From: CAHJXF01 sp038254545
GTDB taxonomy: Bacteria; Pseudomonadota; Gammaproteobacteria; Burkholderiales; Burkholderiaceae_D
DNA length: 64,000 bases
Assembly: GCA_038254545.1 (NCBI GenBank)
Contig: JBBSGB010000002.1
Span: 62,001 to 126,000 of the forward strand
Reading direction: 5' to 3'
The first letter of the stretch is position 1; each line of letters begins with the position of its first letter. Below the pieces are notes generated by a model, which was not told the origin of the DNA, ran no database searches, and saw nothing but the letters and a program-made list of their open reading frames with translations. Shown in pieces: positions 1 through 9,604 of the stretch. A program made the position numbers and the translations under genes.

Positions 1-506
1 GATCACCTGCAACTTCTGGAAGTCGTTGGCCCACACGCCGATGATGAAGCCGAAGAGGCTGAAGGTCACCGCGGTCAGCAAGAGGAAGCCGAGCATCCAG
101 AACGGATGCAGCAACTCGTAGGCCACGAAGAAGCGCGCCGTGACCAGGATAAGCACGCCCAGCACCACCGACTTGGTGGCCGCCGCGCCGACGTAACCGA
201 TCACGACTTCGACATACGACACCGGCGCGGAGAGCAATTCGTAGATCGTGCCCGACCACTTCGGCAGGTAGATGCCGAAGGACGCGTTGGAGATGCTCTC
301 GTTCAACAGCGACAGCATGATCAGGCCGGGAATGATGAAGGCGCCGTAGCGCACGCCGTCGACTTCGCCCATGCGCGAGCCGATCGCCGCGCCGAACACG
401 ACGAAGTAGAGCGAGGTCGACAGCACCGGCGACGCGATGCTCTGCATGAGCGTGCGAACCGTGCGCGCCATCTCGAAGCGATAGATCGCGCGGATCGCGT
501 GGGTGT

Positions 507-510
<4 letters not shown>
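1..510 (-). CDS. ABC-2 type transporter permease (3' end beyond window)
   Basis: Membrane permease half of an ABC-2 exporter; the substrate cannot be inferred. 170 codons are visible from the ATG at 510 to the window edge, so the C-terminal part is missing. The translation has a short cytoplasmic start (MNTHAIRAIYRFE), then hydrophobic segments at roughly residues 25-45, 55-75, 105-130 and 140-165, the usual ABC-2 membrane pattern. The ATG overlaps the TGA of the upstream ATP-binding subunit by 4 bases, so the two are translationally coupled and form one transporter. Family assignment is secure; specificity is not. Confidence 0.85.
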
Positions 511-1491
<981 letters not shown>

Positions 1492-1499
<8 letters not shown>

Positions 1500-1953
1500 G
1501 GCGCTTTCTCATGTAGACGAGAGAAAAATCGCCCTGCGAACGTCGGTCGTATTCGATATATCCAATCTTCGAATACAGCGCCAGGTTTTCCGTCATTTTC
1601 TCGTGTGTGAATAGATAGATGGAATCGAACCCCGCGCGCCGGGCTTCTCCTTCCGCGAGCTCGAGGAAGGCCTTTCCAAGACCCTTGCCACGATGGGAAG
1701 GATGGACGGCGACGTTGTCGATGAAAAATCCTTCGCTGTCGGTGGAAAGAACCATCACTCCTGCAATCGCGCCATCGCTTTCGGCGATCGTCACTCGATG
1801 CTTGGCAATGACCGTTGCGTAATCGTCCCTCATCGGGCGAGGCAGCATCTCGATGCGCTCTACGTAGTGTCCGTATGCGGCAGTGACGAGCGCAGCTACT
1901 TTCGGGGCGTCCGCCCCGAATGCCGAACGAAACGAATAGGCCGTCCCTGTCAT
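1492..1953 (-). CDS. GNAT family N-acetyltransferase
   Basis: Acetyl-CoA-dependent N-acetyltransferase of unknown substrate, 153 residues, a normal size for a single GNAT domain. The acetyl-CoA-binding motif A is seen as VAVHPSHRGKGLGKAFLELA around residues 82-101 (the R/Q-x-x-G-x-G/A signature), and the C-terminal motif B as LYSKIGYIEYDRR near 125-137. It lies upstream of, and overlaps by 8 bases, the ABC transporter ATPase, so it is probably co-transcribed. A link between acetylation and export, such as drug modification plus efflux, is only a guess from this arrangement. Confidence 0.85.
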
Positions 1954-2013
1954 CGCAAGTTCCTACGCCGACGCGCCCGAAGGACGCAGTTGCCGGCGCG
2001 CGTGCACGCCATG

Positions 2014-2388
2014 TCAGGTCAGCGACCCGTAGAGCGCGATGACACCGATGACCAGGAAAACCGGCCACGCGAGATGACGTCCGCGCGAACCGATCAGCGC
2101 GACCACCGCACTCGTGAGGAAAATGCCCGCCAGGATGCGCGAGGTCCAAAGCGAAGACATCGGCCCCTGAGCCATACGGAAAAACATGACCGCGGCGCCC
2201 CACCAGGCGATGGTGGTGAGATGCCACGCGAAACGCAACGTGCGAGCGGTAAATTCGGTACCGCCAAACAACTTGGGCAAATCGGAACGGCGGAATAAGC
2301 GAATGAGAATGTAGCGCTCGCCCAGCACGGAGTGCGCAAGACCCACGCCGAAGCAAAGGACAGCGGCAAGGGCATAGGCGATTGACAT
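2014..2388 (-). CDS. Small four-helix membrane protein, unknown function
   Basis: 124 residues, almost entirely hydrophobic, with predicted membrane helices at about 1-20, 50-70, 80-98 and 103-122. I do not recognise a named family or catalytic motif. A basic, polar loop (ERYILIRLFRRSDLPK) follows the first helix. The ATG at 2388 lies 3 bases after the stop of the phosphatase-like gene, so it is likely the last gene of that transcript. The association with the phosphatase-like pair may be functional or may be simple read-through. Confidence 0.7.
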   Translation of the reverse strand: MSIAYALAAVLCFGVGLAHSVLGERYILIRLFRRSDLPKLFGGTEFTARTLRFAWHLTTIAWWGAAVMFFRMAQGPMSSLWTSRILAGIFLTSAVVALIGSRGRHLAWPVFLVIGVIALYGSLT

Positions 2389-2391
2389 CTG

Positions 2392-3825
2392 CTAATACCC
2401 CGCCGCATTGCGGATCAACGTGAACACGCGCGTGTTGTCGATGCTGCCGCGAAAATTCGCCGCGCCGGCACCCGCCGCGTAGAGCATCACGTCGCCACCG
2501 CCGTTGGTTTCGGCGGCCAGCTTGATCGCCGCCTCCTGCTGATAATCCTTGCCGAGCACCGTGGGCGTGTCGAGCGGCGCGCGCTTGTCGGGCCGGTTCG
2601 ACCCGGTGCCGAAGACCAGCGACGTGAAGCTGTTGCCACCCGCATCGAGGCTCGGCTTGCCGGTCACCGGATTCAGATGCAGGCCGAGCACGTCGCTGCC
2701 ACGGCGGCTGCCGCCGATCAAGGTCATGGTGTGATCGTGGTCCGACGTGACGACGATCAACGTGCGGCTCAGATCGGCCTTCTCCAACGCGATCTTGACG
2801 GCATCGTCGAACGCGATGGTGTCCACCAGCGCGCGCCTGGCGCGATTGGCATGGAGCGCGTGATCGATGCGGCCGCCCTCTACGACGAGGAAGTAGCCGC
2901 TCGGGTGCCTGGTCAGGATGTCCATCGCCTTGGCGGTCATCTGCGCAAGGCTGGGCTCGCGATTCGCATCGCGCTCGAGTTCGTACGACATGTTGCCCTG
3001 CTGTTGCCCATCACCTTCCGCGAAATCGAACAGCCCGATCAGGTGCGAGCCTGCAACGACCGGCGCCGCGTTCATCGACGTGAGGTCAGTGACGAAGGTG
3101 TAGCCATGTGCGCGCAACTCGCCGACCAGTTCGCGACCATCGGGCCGGCCGCGTGCACGCGCGCTCGCGTCGAACGGCCGCCAATACCCGCTGCCGCCGC
3201 CCATCATCACGTCGATGCCCTTGCGCAGCTTGTCGTTGAAGCCGCCGCCGCCCGGTACCGCCTGGCGCGCGACCTCGTACTCGGCATCGCGATGGCAGAC
3301 GTGCGCGTAGCTTGCCGCGGCCGGGCCGCTGGTCAATCGTGACGTGGTGACGACGCCCGAGGCCTTGCCTTTCAGGATCGCCATTTCGAGCAGCGTCGTC
3401 GACGCCGCGCCATTGCCGCTTGCCGGACAGCGATTCTCGGCCATGGCCACGCCGCGGATCGGATCCTTGCCCGGCGCGAAACCGGCCGCGCGCGTATTCG
3501 CGTCCATCGCAACGACGTCGTTGCGCACCTTCAGGCCGGTCATCAATGCCGACACCGCGGCCGCGCCGTCGGTGGTTTGCGCGTCGAGTGAGTAGGTTCG
3601 TACGCGCGCCAGGTAAGGCAGGGTGTCGATCACGAGCGCGCCGTCTTCCTTGTAACGCATCAGGCGCGCTGCGGTGGTGATCGACGGACCCATGCCGCTG
3701 CCGATGAAGACGATCACGTTCTGGGCTTCGTTGACGGCGTGTGCCTTCAACGGCGAGAGCGCGATGACAAGGGCCACCGCCCGGATGCAAGCAAAAGCCC
3801 GACGGCGGTGAATGGACGGGTTCAT
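2392..3825 (-). CDS. Alkaline-phosphatase-fold protein B (nucleophile lost)
   Basis: 477-residue exported member of the alkaline phosphatase superfamily. A Sec-type signal peptide covers residues 1-30 (AHA cleavage site). Against E. coli PhoA, the zinc ligands D327, H331, D369 and H370 are retained (IDHALH at 320-325; SDHDH at 361-365), as are D101, R166 and E322. The nucleophile S102 is glycine (TDGAAA, G87; codon GGC), the metal ligand D51 is serine (IGSGMG, S43), the D153/T155 pair is S166/P168, and H412 is asparagine (N441). It should therefore not turn over by the normal phosphoserine route. The frame is open far upstream, but the ATG at 3825 overlaps the stop of the preceding paralogue by 4 bases and starts a proper signal peptide. 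Loss of function, a binding role or an altered mechanism are all possible. Confidence 0.85.
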   Translation of the reverse strand: MNPSIHRRRAFACIRAVALVIALSPLKAHAVNEAQNVIVFIGSGMGPSITTAARLMRYKEDGALVIDTLPYLARVRTYSLDAQTTDGAAAVSALMTGLKVRNDVVAMDANTRAAGFAPGKDPIRGVAMAENRCPASGNGAASTTLLEMAILKGKASGVVTTSRLTSGPAAASYAHVCHRDAEYEVARQAVPGGGGFNDKLRKGIDVMMGGGSGYWRPFDASARARGRPDGRELVGELRAHGYTFVTDLTSMNAAPVVAGSHLIGLFDFAEGDGQQQGNMSYELERDANREPSLAQMTAKAMDILTRHPSGYFLVVEGGRIDHALHANRARRALVDTIAFDDAVKIALEKADLSRTLIVVTSDHDHTMTLIGGSRRGSDVLGLHLNPVTGKPSLDAGGNSFTSLVFGTGSNRPDKRAPLDTPTVLGKDYQQEAAIKLAAETNGGGDVMLYAAGAGAANFRGSIDNTRVFTLIRNAAGY

Positions 3826-5453
3826 AACCCCATCGCTCCCCGCAGCACTTCGTACACCTGCGTGTTGTCGATCGTGCCGTGAAAGCGCGATGCGTTCGCG
3901 CCGATCGCGCTCAACATCACGTCGGTACCGCCGAACGCGCCGAGTGTCTCGATCGCCGCCTCGTAGCGATAGTTCTTGTCCGCGACCGCCAGGTCGTTGA
4001 GAGCGGGCGCCTGCGAGCGCGCGGTCTTGACGCGCTTGTCGCCTGCTCCGAACACCAGCGTCGTGAAGGGTCGACCGCTGGCGTCCATCGCGAACTGTGT
4101 CGGTTCGCTGTAGCTGCGCAGCAGGCCGAGCACGGCGGGGCGCGCTTCGATGGTCCGGCCGACCAGCGCCGCGTTGCCGTTCATGACGAGCGTCTCGTCG
4201 TGATCGGCGGTGACGACGATGGTGGTGCTGGTCAGGTCGGGATCGAGCTCCCTGACCTTCAACAGCCCAGCCGCGATGGCTTCGTCGAAAGTGGTCGCCT
4301 CCTGCAACGCTTTCTTCGCCAGCGACGTCCCGAGCGCTTCGCCGATACGTCCCCCTTCGACCACCAGCAGATAGCCGTTGGCGTTGCGTTGAAGCAGGCT
4401 GATTGCGCGGGTGGTCATCTCGACCAGGCCGGGTTCGTTGGTGCCGAGGCGATCGATCTCGTAAGTCATGCCCGAGCGGTTGAACAGCCCGAGCAGCTTG
4501 CCGACCGGCGGCGCGGCGTTGGTGGTGGCGCGGGTCGCGGCGCCTGTGGTCGGCAGCGTCGCACCGACGGCCGCGCTCACTACCGCGGCGAGCTCGGTCT
4601 GCCGGCCGATCACCGCATAGCCCTTCGCCCGCATTTCCGCGAAGAGATCGCGCGTGTCGTTGCGCACCGAGCCGCGTGGATCGTCCTTGGGCAGGAAGTG
4701 TTCCCACCCACCGCCGAAGATCACGTCGAGGCCTTCGCCCAGACGAGGATTGGCGTCGTTGCCACCCGGCACGAGTTGCACGGCGATGCTGTTCTCGCCG
4801 TCGCGATGACACAGGTGCGCATAGCTCGCGGCCGTGATCGCCTGCGTCACACGCGCGGTCGTCACGATGCCGGTGGCGCGGCCCGAGGCCTTCGCGAGTT
4901 CGAGCAGCGTCGCCGCGGGCTTGCCGTTGCCCGCGGTCGGGCAGGTGGTTTCGTCGTGCGCCGTGTGCGGATGTCCGGACTCATCGTAGGGATGGGTCTC
5001 GGCGGTCTGCGACAGCACTTCGTTGTCGACCTTGAGGCCGGTCATGTAGGCGCTCATCGCGGCCGCGCTGTCGCCGGCCTGCGCATTGCGCGAGTACGTG
5101 CGAACCAGCGCGGTCTCCGGAAATCCATCGACGGTCAACGCACCCTGCTCGCCCTTGGCGAAGATGCGTGTCGCGGTCATCGGCACGATGCCGTAACCGC
5201 GCCCGATGAACAGGATCAGGTTCTTGGTCGCGTTGGCCGGCGCGGCCTTGGCGTTTGCGGGCCCGTCGCCGACGCCGCGTTTGTCTTGCTCGGCCGCCGG
5301 GTCCGCGAACATCGTCGCCTGGTTGCGGCGCTCGATGATGATGCGCGTCCAGATGATCGCGCCGACGACGAGCGCAATCACGATCAGCCACGCGATCTGC
5401 TTCTTGCGCGCGCGTCTTCTGCTGCGCCTGCGCGAAAGGCGCTGCGTCTCCAT
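3822..5453 (-). CDS. Alkaline-phosphatase-fold protein A (zinc site lost)
   Basis: 543-residue paralogue of the next gene, membrane-anchored by a basic N-terminus (many Arg/Lys in residues 5-18) and one helix at about 20-40, with the catalytic domain outside the cytoplasm. It keeps the nucleophile pair D101-S102 (GDSAAA, D128-S129) and D369-H370 (D417-H418). The metal ligand D51 is arginine (IGRGYG, R85), D327 and H331 are both glycine (EGGRIGEALG, G371 and G375), H372 is glutamate (E420), D153/T155 are Q204/I206, and H412 is phenylalanine (F507). It retains what protein B lacks and lacks what B retains. The ATGA overlap with B argues for equimolar synthesis. Family is secure; ordinary alkaline phosphatase activity is unlikely. 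Confidence 0.85.
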   Translation of the reverse strand: METQRLSRRRSRRRARKKQIAWLIVIALVVGAIIWTRIIIERRNQATMFADPAAEQDKRGVGDGPANAKAAPANATKNLILFIGRGYGIVPMTATRIFAKGEQGALTVDGFPETALVRTYSRNAQAGDSAAAMSAYMTGLKVDNEVLSQTAETHPYDESGHPHTAHDETTCPTAGNGKPAATLLELAKASGRATGIVTTARVTQAITAASYAHLCHRDGENSIAVQLVPGGNDANPRLGEGLDVIFGGGWEHFLPKDDPRGSVRNDTRDLFAEMRAKGYAVIGRQTELAAVVSAAVGATLPTTGAATRATTNAAPPVGKLLGLFNRSGMTYEIDRLGTNEPGLVEMTTRAISLLQRNANGYLLVVEGGRIGEALGTSLAKKALQEATTFDEAIAAGLLKVRELDPDLTSTTIVVTADHDETLVMNGNAALVGRTIEARPAVLGLLRSYSEPTQFAMDASGRPFTTLVFGAGDKRVKTARSQAPALNDLAVADKNYRYEAAIETLGAFGGTDVMLSAIGANASRFHGTIDNTQVYEVLRGAMGL

Positions 5454-5595
5454 CGATTGACTGCCCCTTGGTTGCGTCGGCCGACCGTGTCGATCCGGGC
5501 TGCTCGCGCGATTTTTCGTGCGACTGTCGTGTGAACCAACGCGCGATTCTAACGGCGGTCAGCGACGATCACGCAAAGGAAGCGAGATCGTGTCC

Positions 5596-7293
5596 TCAAC
5601 CCAACACTCGCTCGGCCGTCCGCCATCCCCACCACGCCGCTTCCTCGAAAACCGAATAGCCCGACAGGTCGGCATGCGCGTAGAGGATTCGGCCATCGCT
5701 CGCGCGCAAGTTTCGCAAACCCGGGTTCGCGAGCGTACCGGGCGTGGGCGATGCCATCGCGTGCCCGCGCAGCGTGATCTCGACGCGATCGACGCAGGGC
5801 GCGAAGCGCCAGCCATAGACGTCGCGCAATTCCGCTGCCGCGAGCGCGCCGATCTCGGCGGGCGCTACTCGGTTCATCCAGCGCCGCGCGTCGTCGGGCG
5901 TGCGACTGGGGAGCACGTCGGCCAGCGCGCGATAGGCGGTGAAGACGGTCGAGCGCGAGGGCGCGACGCGAATCTGCTGGTGTGTGGAGACGACATAGCC
6001 GAGACCGTCGCTGCCATAGAGCACGTTGTCCCACGCGAGCTCGGCGCCGTCGGCCTCTTCGGGGTGGCGATTCATGATGAAGTTGGCAACCAGCCACGGT
6101 GCAACTTGCGGCGCGTGCTGAGCGGGGTCGTAGCCGTCGCTCGTCAACGACGCGACCACGTGCTTGGCGACGAACAGCGGCATCGCGCTGATCGCGCGGC
6201 GTGCGCGGACGAGGTAGGTCGAGAGGTGTTTGCCTTCGAGACGCGCACAGAGCACTTCGACGCCGCCACGCGTGTCGCGTATCGACAGGGCCGTGCCTTC
6301 GAGGCGGAGCGGCGCGACCGTATCGCCTCGTTGCGCGAAGGCCGAGGCATCGAGCCGCATCGCGAGCGCGCCGAGTCCTTCGGGCCAGGTCAGCATCGCG
6401 CCGCGATCGGCATTCTTCGCCTGCCCATTGCGCGCGGCGAAATAGTGGAGCCCGGCCCACGCTGAGACCTGCGACGCATTCGCGCCGTAGTCGTCGCGGC
6501 AGCAATAGTCGAGATACCAGCGCAAGGCCGGATCGTCATAGCCTTCGCGCGCCAGCCACGCGGAGAAGCTGATCGCGTCGAGCGCCGTCCATTGCGGGTC
6601 GGAGGAAACAAACACGATTGGAATCGCGAACACCTTGCGGCCGTCGGCGCCACGCGCTTCGCGCAGCTCATCGACGTGGCGAAGGAAGCGTTCGATCGCA
6701 GAGCCCGCGGCCGCGTGGCCGCGCCGGTTGCGCGATGGCGGGTCGCTTGCCGATGCGTCGTCGATCGGCACCAGTCCTTCGCGCCATCTTCCGTCGCGAT
6801 ACAGACGCTCATCGGGCGCATGCACGATCACGCGCTCGTCGTAAGTCGGTGACGCGCTCGACGCGCCGTCGAGCAACACACCGAACTCCGCAAGCATCGT
6901 GCGCACATGCGCGGACTCCATCGACGGCAACGGCAGGTAGTGCGCGCCGGTTGGATAGCGCAACCGCTCGCCGTCGGCCAGCACCGCGCCCGACGCGGCG
7001 TTGCCGTGAGGCTCAGGTCCCAAGATCAACGCGAAGCGCGTATGGCCTTCCTTCGCGAGCCGCCAGGCCGCGGTCAGGCCCGCGATTCCCGAACCGACGA
7101 TCGCGACGTCGGTCTTGTATTCGGCTGACGGCGCGGGCCAATCGGACGGCTTGAGATCGCGCAAGCGATGACCGATGTCGCGTCCCGGATAGTTCACGCT
7201 CGAAGCGACCTCCTGCCATCGCCAGAAGCCCGCGCCGGTCGCGACGCCCGCGCCCGCGATGCCTGAGCCGAGAAGAAAGCTGCGACGTTTCAT
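5596..7293 (-). CDS. Tat-exported FAD-dependent amine-oxidase-type oxidoreductase
   Basis: 565-residue flavoprotein. The N-terminus MKRRSFLLGSGIAGAG is a twin-arginine signal, so the protein is exported folded with its FAD. The dinucleotide-binding motif GSGIAGLTAAW begins near residue 67, in the Rossmann fold used by flavin amine oxidases and phytoene desaturases. A C-terminal FAD segment is suggested by GRILYAHADLSGYSVFEEAAWWG. The substrate is unknown. It is 27 bases downstream of the membrane spermidine-synthase homologue and likely in the same operon, which makes a polyamine or similar amine a reasonable candidate substrate; that is inference from position. Confidence 0.8.
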   Translation of the reverse strand: MKRRSFLLGSGIAGAGVATGAGFWRWQEVASSVNYPGRDIGHRLRDLKPSDWPAPSAEYKTDVAIVGSGIAGLTAAWRLAKEGHTRFALILGPEPHGNAASGAVLADGERLRYPTGAHYLPLPSMESAHVRTMLAEFGVLLDGASSASPTYDERVIVHAPDERLYRDGRWREGLVPIDDASASDPPSRNRRGHAAAGSAIERFLRHVDELREARGADGRKVFAIPIVFVSSDPQWTALDAISFSAWLAREGYDDPALRWYLDYCCRDDYGANASQVSAWAGLHYFAARNGQAKNADRGAMLTWPEGLGALAMRLDASAFAQRGDTVAPLRLEGTALSIRDTRGGVEVLCARLEGKHLSTYLVRARRAISAMPLFVAKHVVASLTSDGYDPAQHAPQVAPWLVANFIMNRHPEEADGAELAWDNVLYGSDGLGYVVSTHQQIRVAPSRSTVFTAYRALADVLPSRTPDDARRWMNRVAPAEIGALAAAELRDVYGWRFAPCVDRVEITLRGHAMASPTPGTLANPGLRNLRASDGRILYAHADLSGYSVFEEAAWWGWRTAERVLG

Positions 7294-7320
7294 CGATTCA
7301 CGCGTTCGACATGACGCGCA

Positions 7321-8856
7321 TCAGCGGATGAACTGATGCCAGTCCTCGTCGAAGTATCGAACCAGCGATTGATTGTTCAATCGATTGGCCTCGACCTGTG
7401 GACGCGGCATGTCGGCCGCGAAGCGGAACATGTCGCGCGTGGTCTCGGCGTCAAGGAAGCGCATCGGCAATCGGTAGTGCTCGGGCGGCGTGAAGGCAGC
7501 GTCCTTCGATGCGAGCACGAAGCCCCACTCGCCGAACGACGGGACGTAGACGTGATACGGCCAGGTCTTGAAACCCGCTTCCTTCAAGGTCGCGTCGATG
7601 GACCAGTAGGCGCGCGGCGCGAAGTAGGGCGAAGTCGATTGCACGACCACCAGGCCGCGCGCCGCGACGTGGCGAGCGAGGCCGCGATAGAACGGCACCG
7701 AGTAGAGCTTGCCGAGCGAGAAGTTGGAGGGGTCGGGGAAGTCCACGATCACGGCGTCGAACATCGCGGTGTCATCGTCAGCGCCATCGTTGCCATGCAA
7801 GTCTTCCAGCCAACGCGCCGCATCCTGGTTGACGACCGTCACGCGCGGGTCCGAGAACGAGCCCTTGTTCAACGCCACGAGCGTCTCCGAGTGCTTGAAG
7901 AGATCGGTCACCCGCTTGTCCAGATCGACCAGTGTGACGCGGTTCACGTTCGCGTAACGCAGCACCTCGCGTAACGCGAGCCCGTCTCCGCCGCCGAGGA
8001 TCAATACCGACTTCGCCCACGGCAGCGACTCCATCGCCGGATGCACCAGCGCCTCGTGATAGCGATGCTCATCGCGCGACGAGAACTGCAGATTGCCGTT
8101 GATGTACAGACGCAGGTCGTCCTTCCAGCGCGTGACGACGAGGCGCTGATACGGCGTCGTGACCGCATGCACGATCTCGTCGCCGTACATGCCGCGCTCG
8201 GACCATTGCGTGAGCGTATCGGCGAACACGAAGCCCGCGACCAGCACGGCCGCGACACCCGACGCGCGCAGGATGCGGCCGCTCACGTTGGTCAATAGAT
8301 CGCGGAAACGATGGATGGTCCAGAACGCGATCGCGACGTTGGCGATGCCGAACAGCAGCGCCGTGCGCGACAGCCCGAGCCGCGGCGCGAGCAACAAGGG
8401 GAACAGCAGCGACACCGCGAGCGCGCCGAGGTAGTCGAAGGTCAACACGCGACTGACGAGTTCGGAGAATTTGGTCTCACCCGTGTTCAACGCGCGCATC
8501 ACCAGCGGAATCTCCATGCCGACCAGCACGCCGATCGCGAAGACCAGCGCATAGAGTACCGAGCGGAACGGCGTCAAGAGCCACGCGAACACCACGAACA
8601 GCACCATCGCCGACAACCCGCCGAGCAGTCCCACCAGCAACTCGATATCGACGAAGCGCGACAGCACGTCCTCGTCCTTCACGTAGCGCGACAGGTGCGA
8701 GCCCACGCCCATCGCGAACAGGTAGCAGCCGATGATGGTCGAGAACTGCAGGATGGAATCGCCCAGCAGATAGCTCGACAGCGCGCCCGCGATCAACTCG
8801 TAGGCGAGCCCGCACGAGGCGACGACAAAGACGGCGAGGATGAGGAGGGAAGGCAT
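7321..8856 (-). CDS. Membrane-anchored spermidine-synthase-like protein
   Basis: 511 residues: an N-terminal membrane domain of about seven helices (residues 1-220) joined to a C-terminal spermidine-synthase-type Rossmann domain. The nucleotide motif LILGGGDGLALREVL and the following VTLVDLDKRV and DAVIVDFPDPSN match the aminopropyltransferase fold, including the acidic DxxDP-type catalytic loop. Such proteins would transfer aminopropyl groups from decarboxylated AdoMet, or bind related substrates, at the membrane. The ATG at 8856 (MPSLLILAVFV) is preferred to the longer start at 8901 because it opens directly into the first helix. An AdoMet decarboxylase gene (18042-18476) in this window could supply its substrate. 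True activity is not proven. Confidence 0.85.
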   Translation of the reverse strand: MPSLLILAVFVVASCGLAYELIAGALSSYLLGDSILQFSTIIGCYLFAMGVGSHLSRYVKDEDVLSRFVDIELLVGLLGGLSAMVLFVVFAWLLTPFRSVLYALVFAIGVLVGMEIPLVMRALNTGETKFSELVSRVLTFDYLGALAVSLLFPLLLAPRLGLSRTALLFGIANVAIAFWTIHRFRDLLTNVSGRILRASGVAAVLVAGFVFADTLTQWSERGMYGDEIVHAVTTPYQRLVVTRWKDDLRLYINGNLQFSSRDEHRYHEALVHPAMESLPWAKSVLILGGGDGLALREVLRYANVNRVTLVDLDKRVTDLFKHSETLVALNKGSFSDPRVTVVNQDAARWLEDLHGNDGADDDTAMFDAVIVDFPDPSNFSLGKLYSVPFYRGLARHVAARGLVVVQSTSPYFAPRAYWSIDATLKEAGFKTWPYHVYVPSFGEWGFVLASKDAAFTPPEHYRLPMRFLDAETTRDMFRFAADMPRPQVEANRLNNQSLVRYFDEDWHQFIR

Positions 8857-8989
8857 CGCCGCATTATCTTCGGTGCCGGGCCATCCTCGTGCCGGAGGCA
8901 TACCGCGATCGGGGCGATGCGCCCTCCGGACTCGATTCGGGTCTGATCCGCGTCCTATCGCGCGACCTGTCGTACCGCGGGATGCGCGG

Positions 8990-9604
8990 CTATTTCGCCG
9001 TCGCCGGAAGAGTCTTTTCCGCGTGCGGCGTCTCTGAAGACGACGGAAATTTCTCTGGACGATGATCGGCGATGAAGCCGTCGCGGTTCGGCATCCTCAC
9101 CTGCGCGAGGGACGTCTGGTCGAGTACCGCGTCGGCCGGAACGATCTCCGCCTGCGAGAGGATGTAGGCGCTGACGGCATAGACCTCGTCGTCGCTCAGG
9201 CTGCCGGGCGACATCAGCGGCATCGCGCGCTTGATGTAGTCGAAGAGCGTGGTCGCGTAGGGCCAGTAGCTCTCGACGGTCTTCACGGGTGCCTTGGTGG
9301 GGTCGTCGTTGACGAGCGTGCCGCGACCGCCGATCAGGCGATCGCCGAGGCCGCCCTGCAGCGCCGCGCCGTGGCAGGACGCGCACTGCGCCTGATAGAT
9401 CTTCTGGCCGCCGGCCACCGATCCGGAGCCTTTCGGCAGACCGCGGCCATCGGGCAAGGGAGAGAAAAAGCGACTCAACTCTTCGGGTGTGGCCGCGGTT
9501 CCGAAGCCGTACGTGCTGCCGGACGATCCGCCGGGAGCAACGACGCACGATGCGCACAGCAGGCAGGCAGCGAGACAGGCGAGGCGCTCAGTAGACCTGG
9601 ACAT
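8990..9604 (-). CDS. Mono-haem cytochrome c, SoxD/SorB-like partner
   Basis: 204-residue exported c-type cytochrome. A hydrophobic leader rich in cysteine (residues 8-20) could be a normal or a lipoprotein signal. One haem motif, CASCH, lies at 74-78, and a likely axial methionine is in AMPLMSP. It starts inside the end of the upstream SoxC-like gene (17-base overlap), so the two are one operon and probably one enzyme, with electrons passing from the molybdenum site to this haem and on to the respiratory chain. Paracoccus SoxD is di-haem; this protein has one haem and is nearer in size to SorB-like partners. The name SoxD is therefore tentative. Confidence 0.8.
   Translation of the reverse strand: MSRSTERLACLAACLLCASCVVAPGGSSGSTYGFGTAATPEELSRFFSPLPDGRGLPKGSGSVAGGQKIYQAQCASCHGAALQGGLGDRLIGGRGTLVNDDPTKAPVKTVESYWPYATTLFDYIKRAMPLMSPGSLSDDEVYAVSAYILSQAEIVPADAVLDQTSLAQVRMPNRDGFIADHRPEKFPSSSETPHAEKTLPATAK

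Noticed and set aside
2392..4812. Single 806-residue phosphatase fusion
   Set aside because: The frame is open through the upstream gene only because of GC bias; residues before 3825 are unlike any domain, and the upstream paralogue is coded in a different frame.
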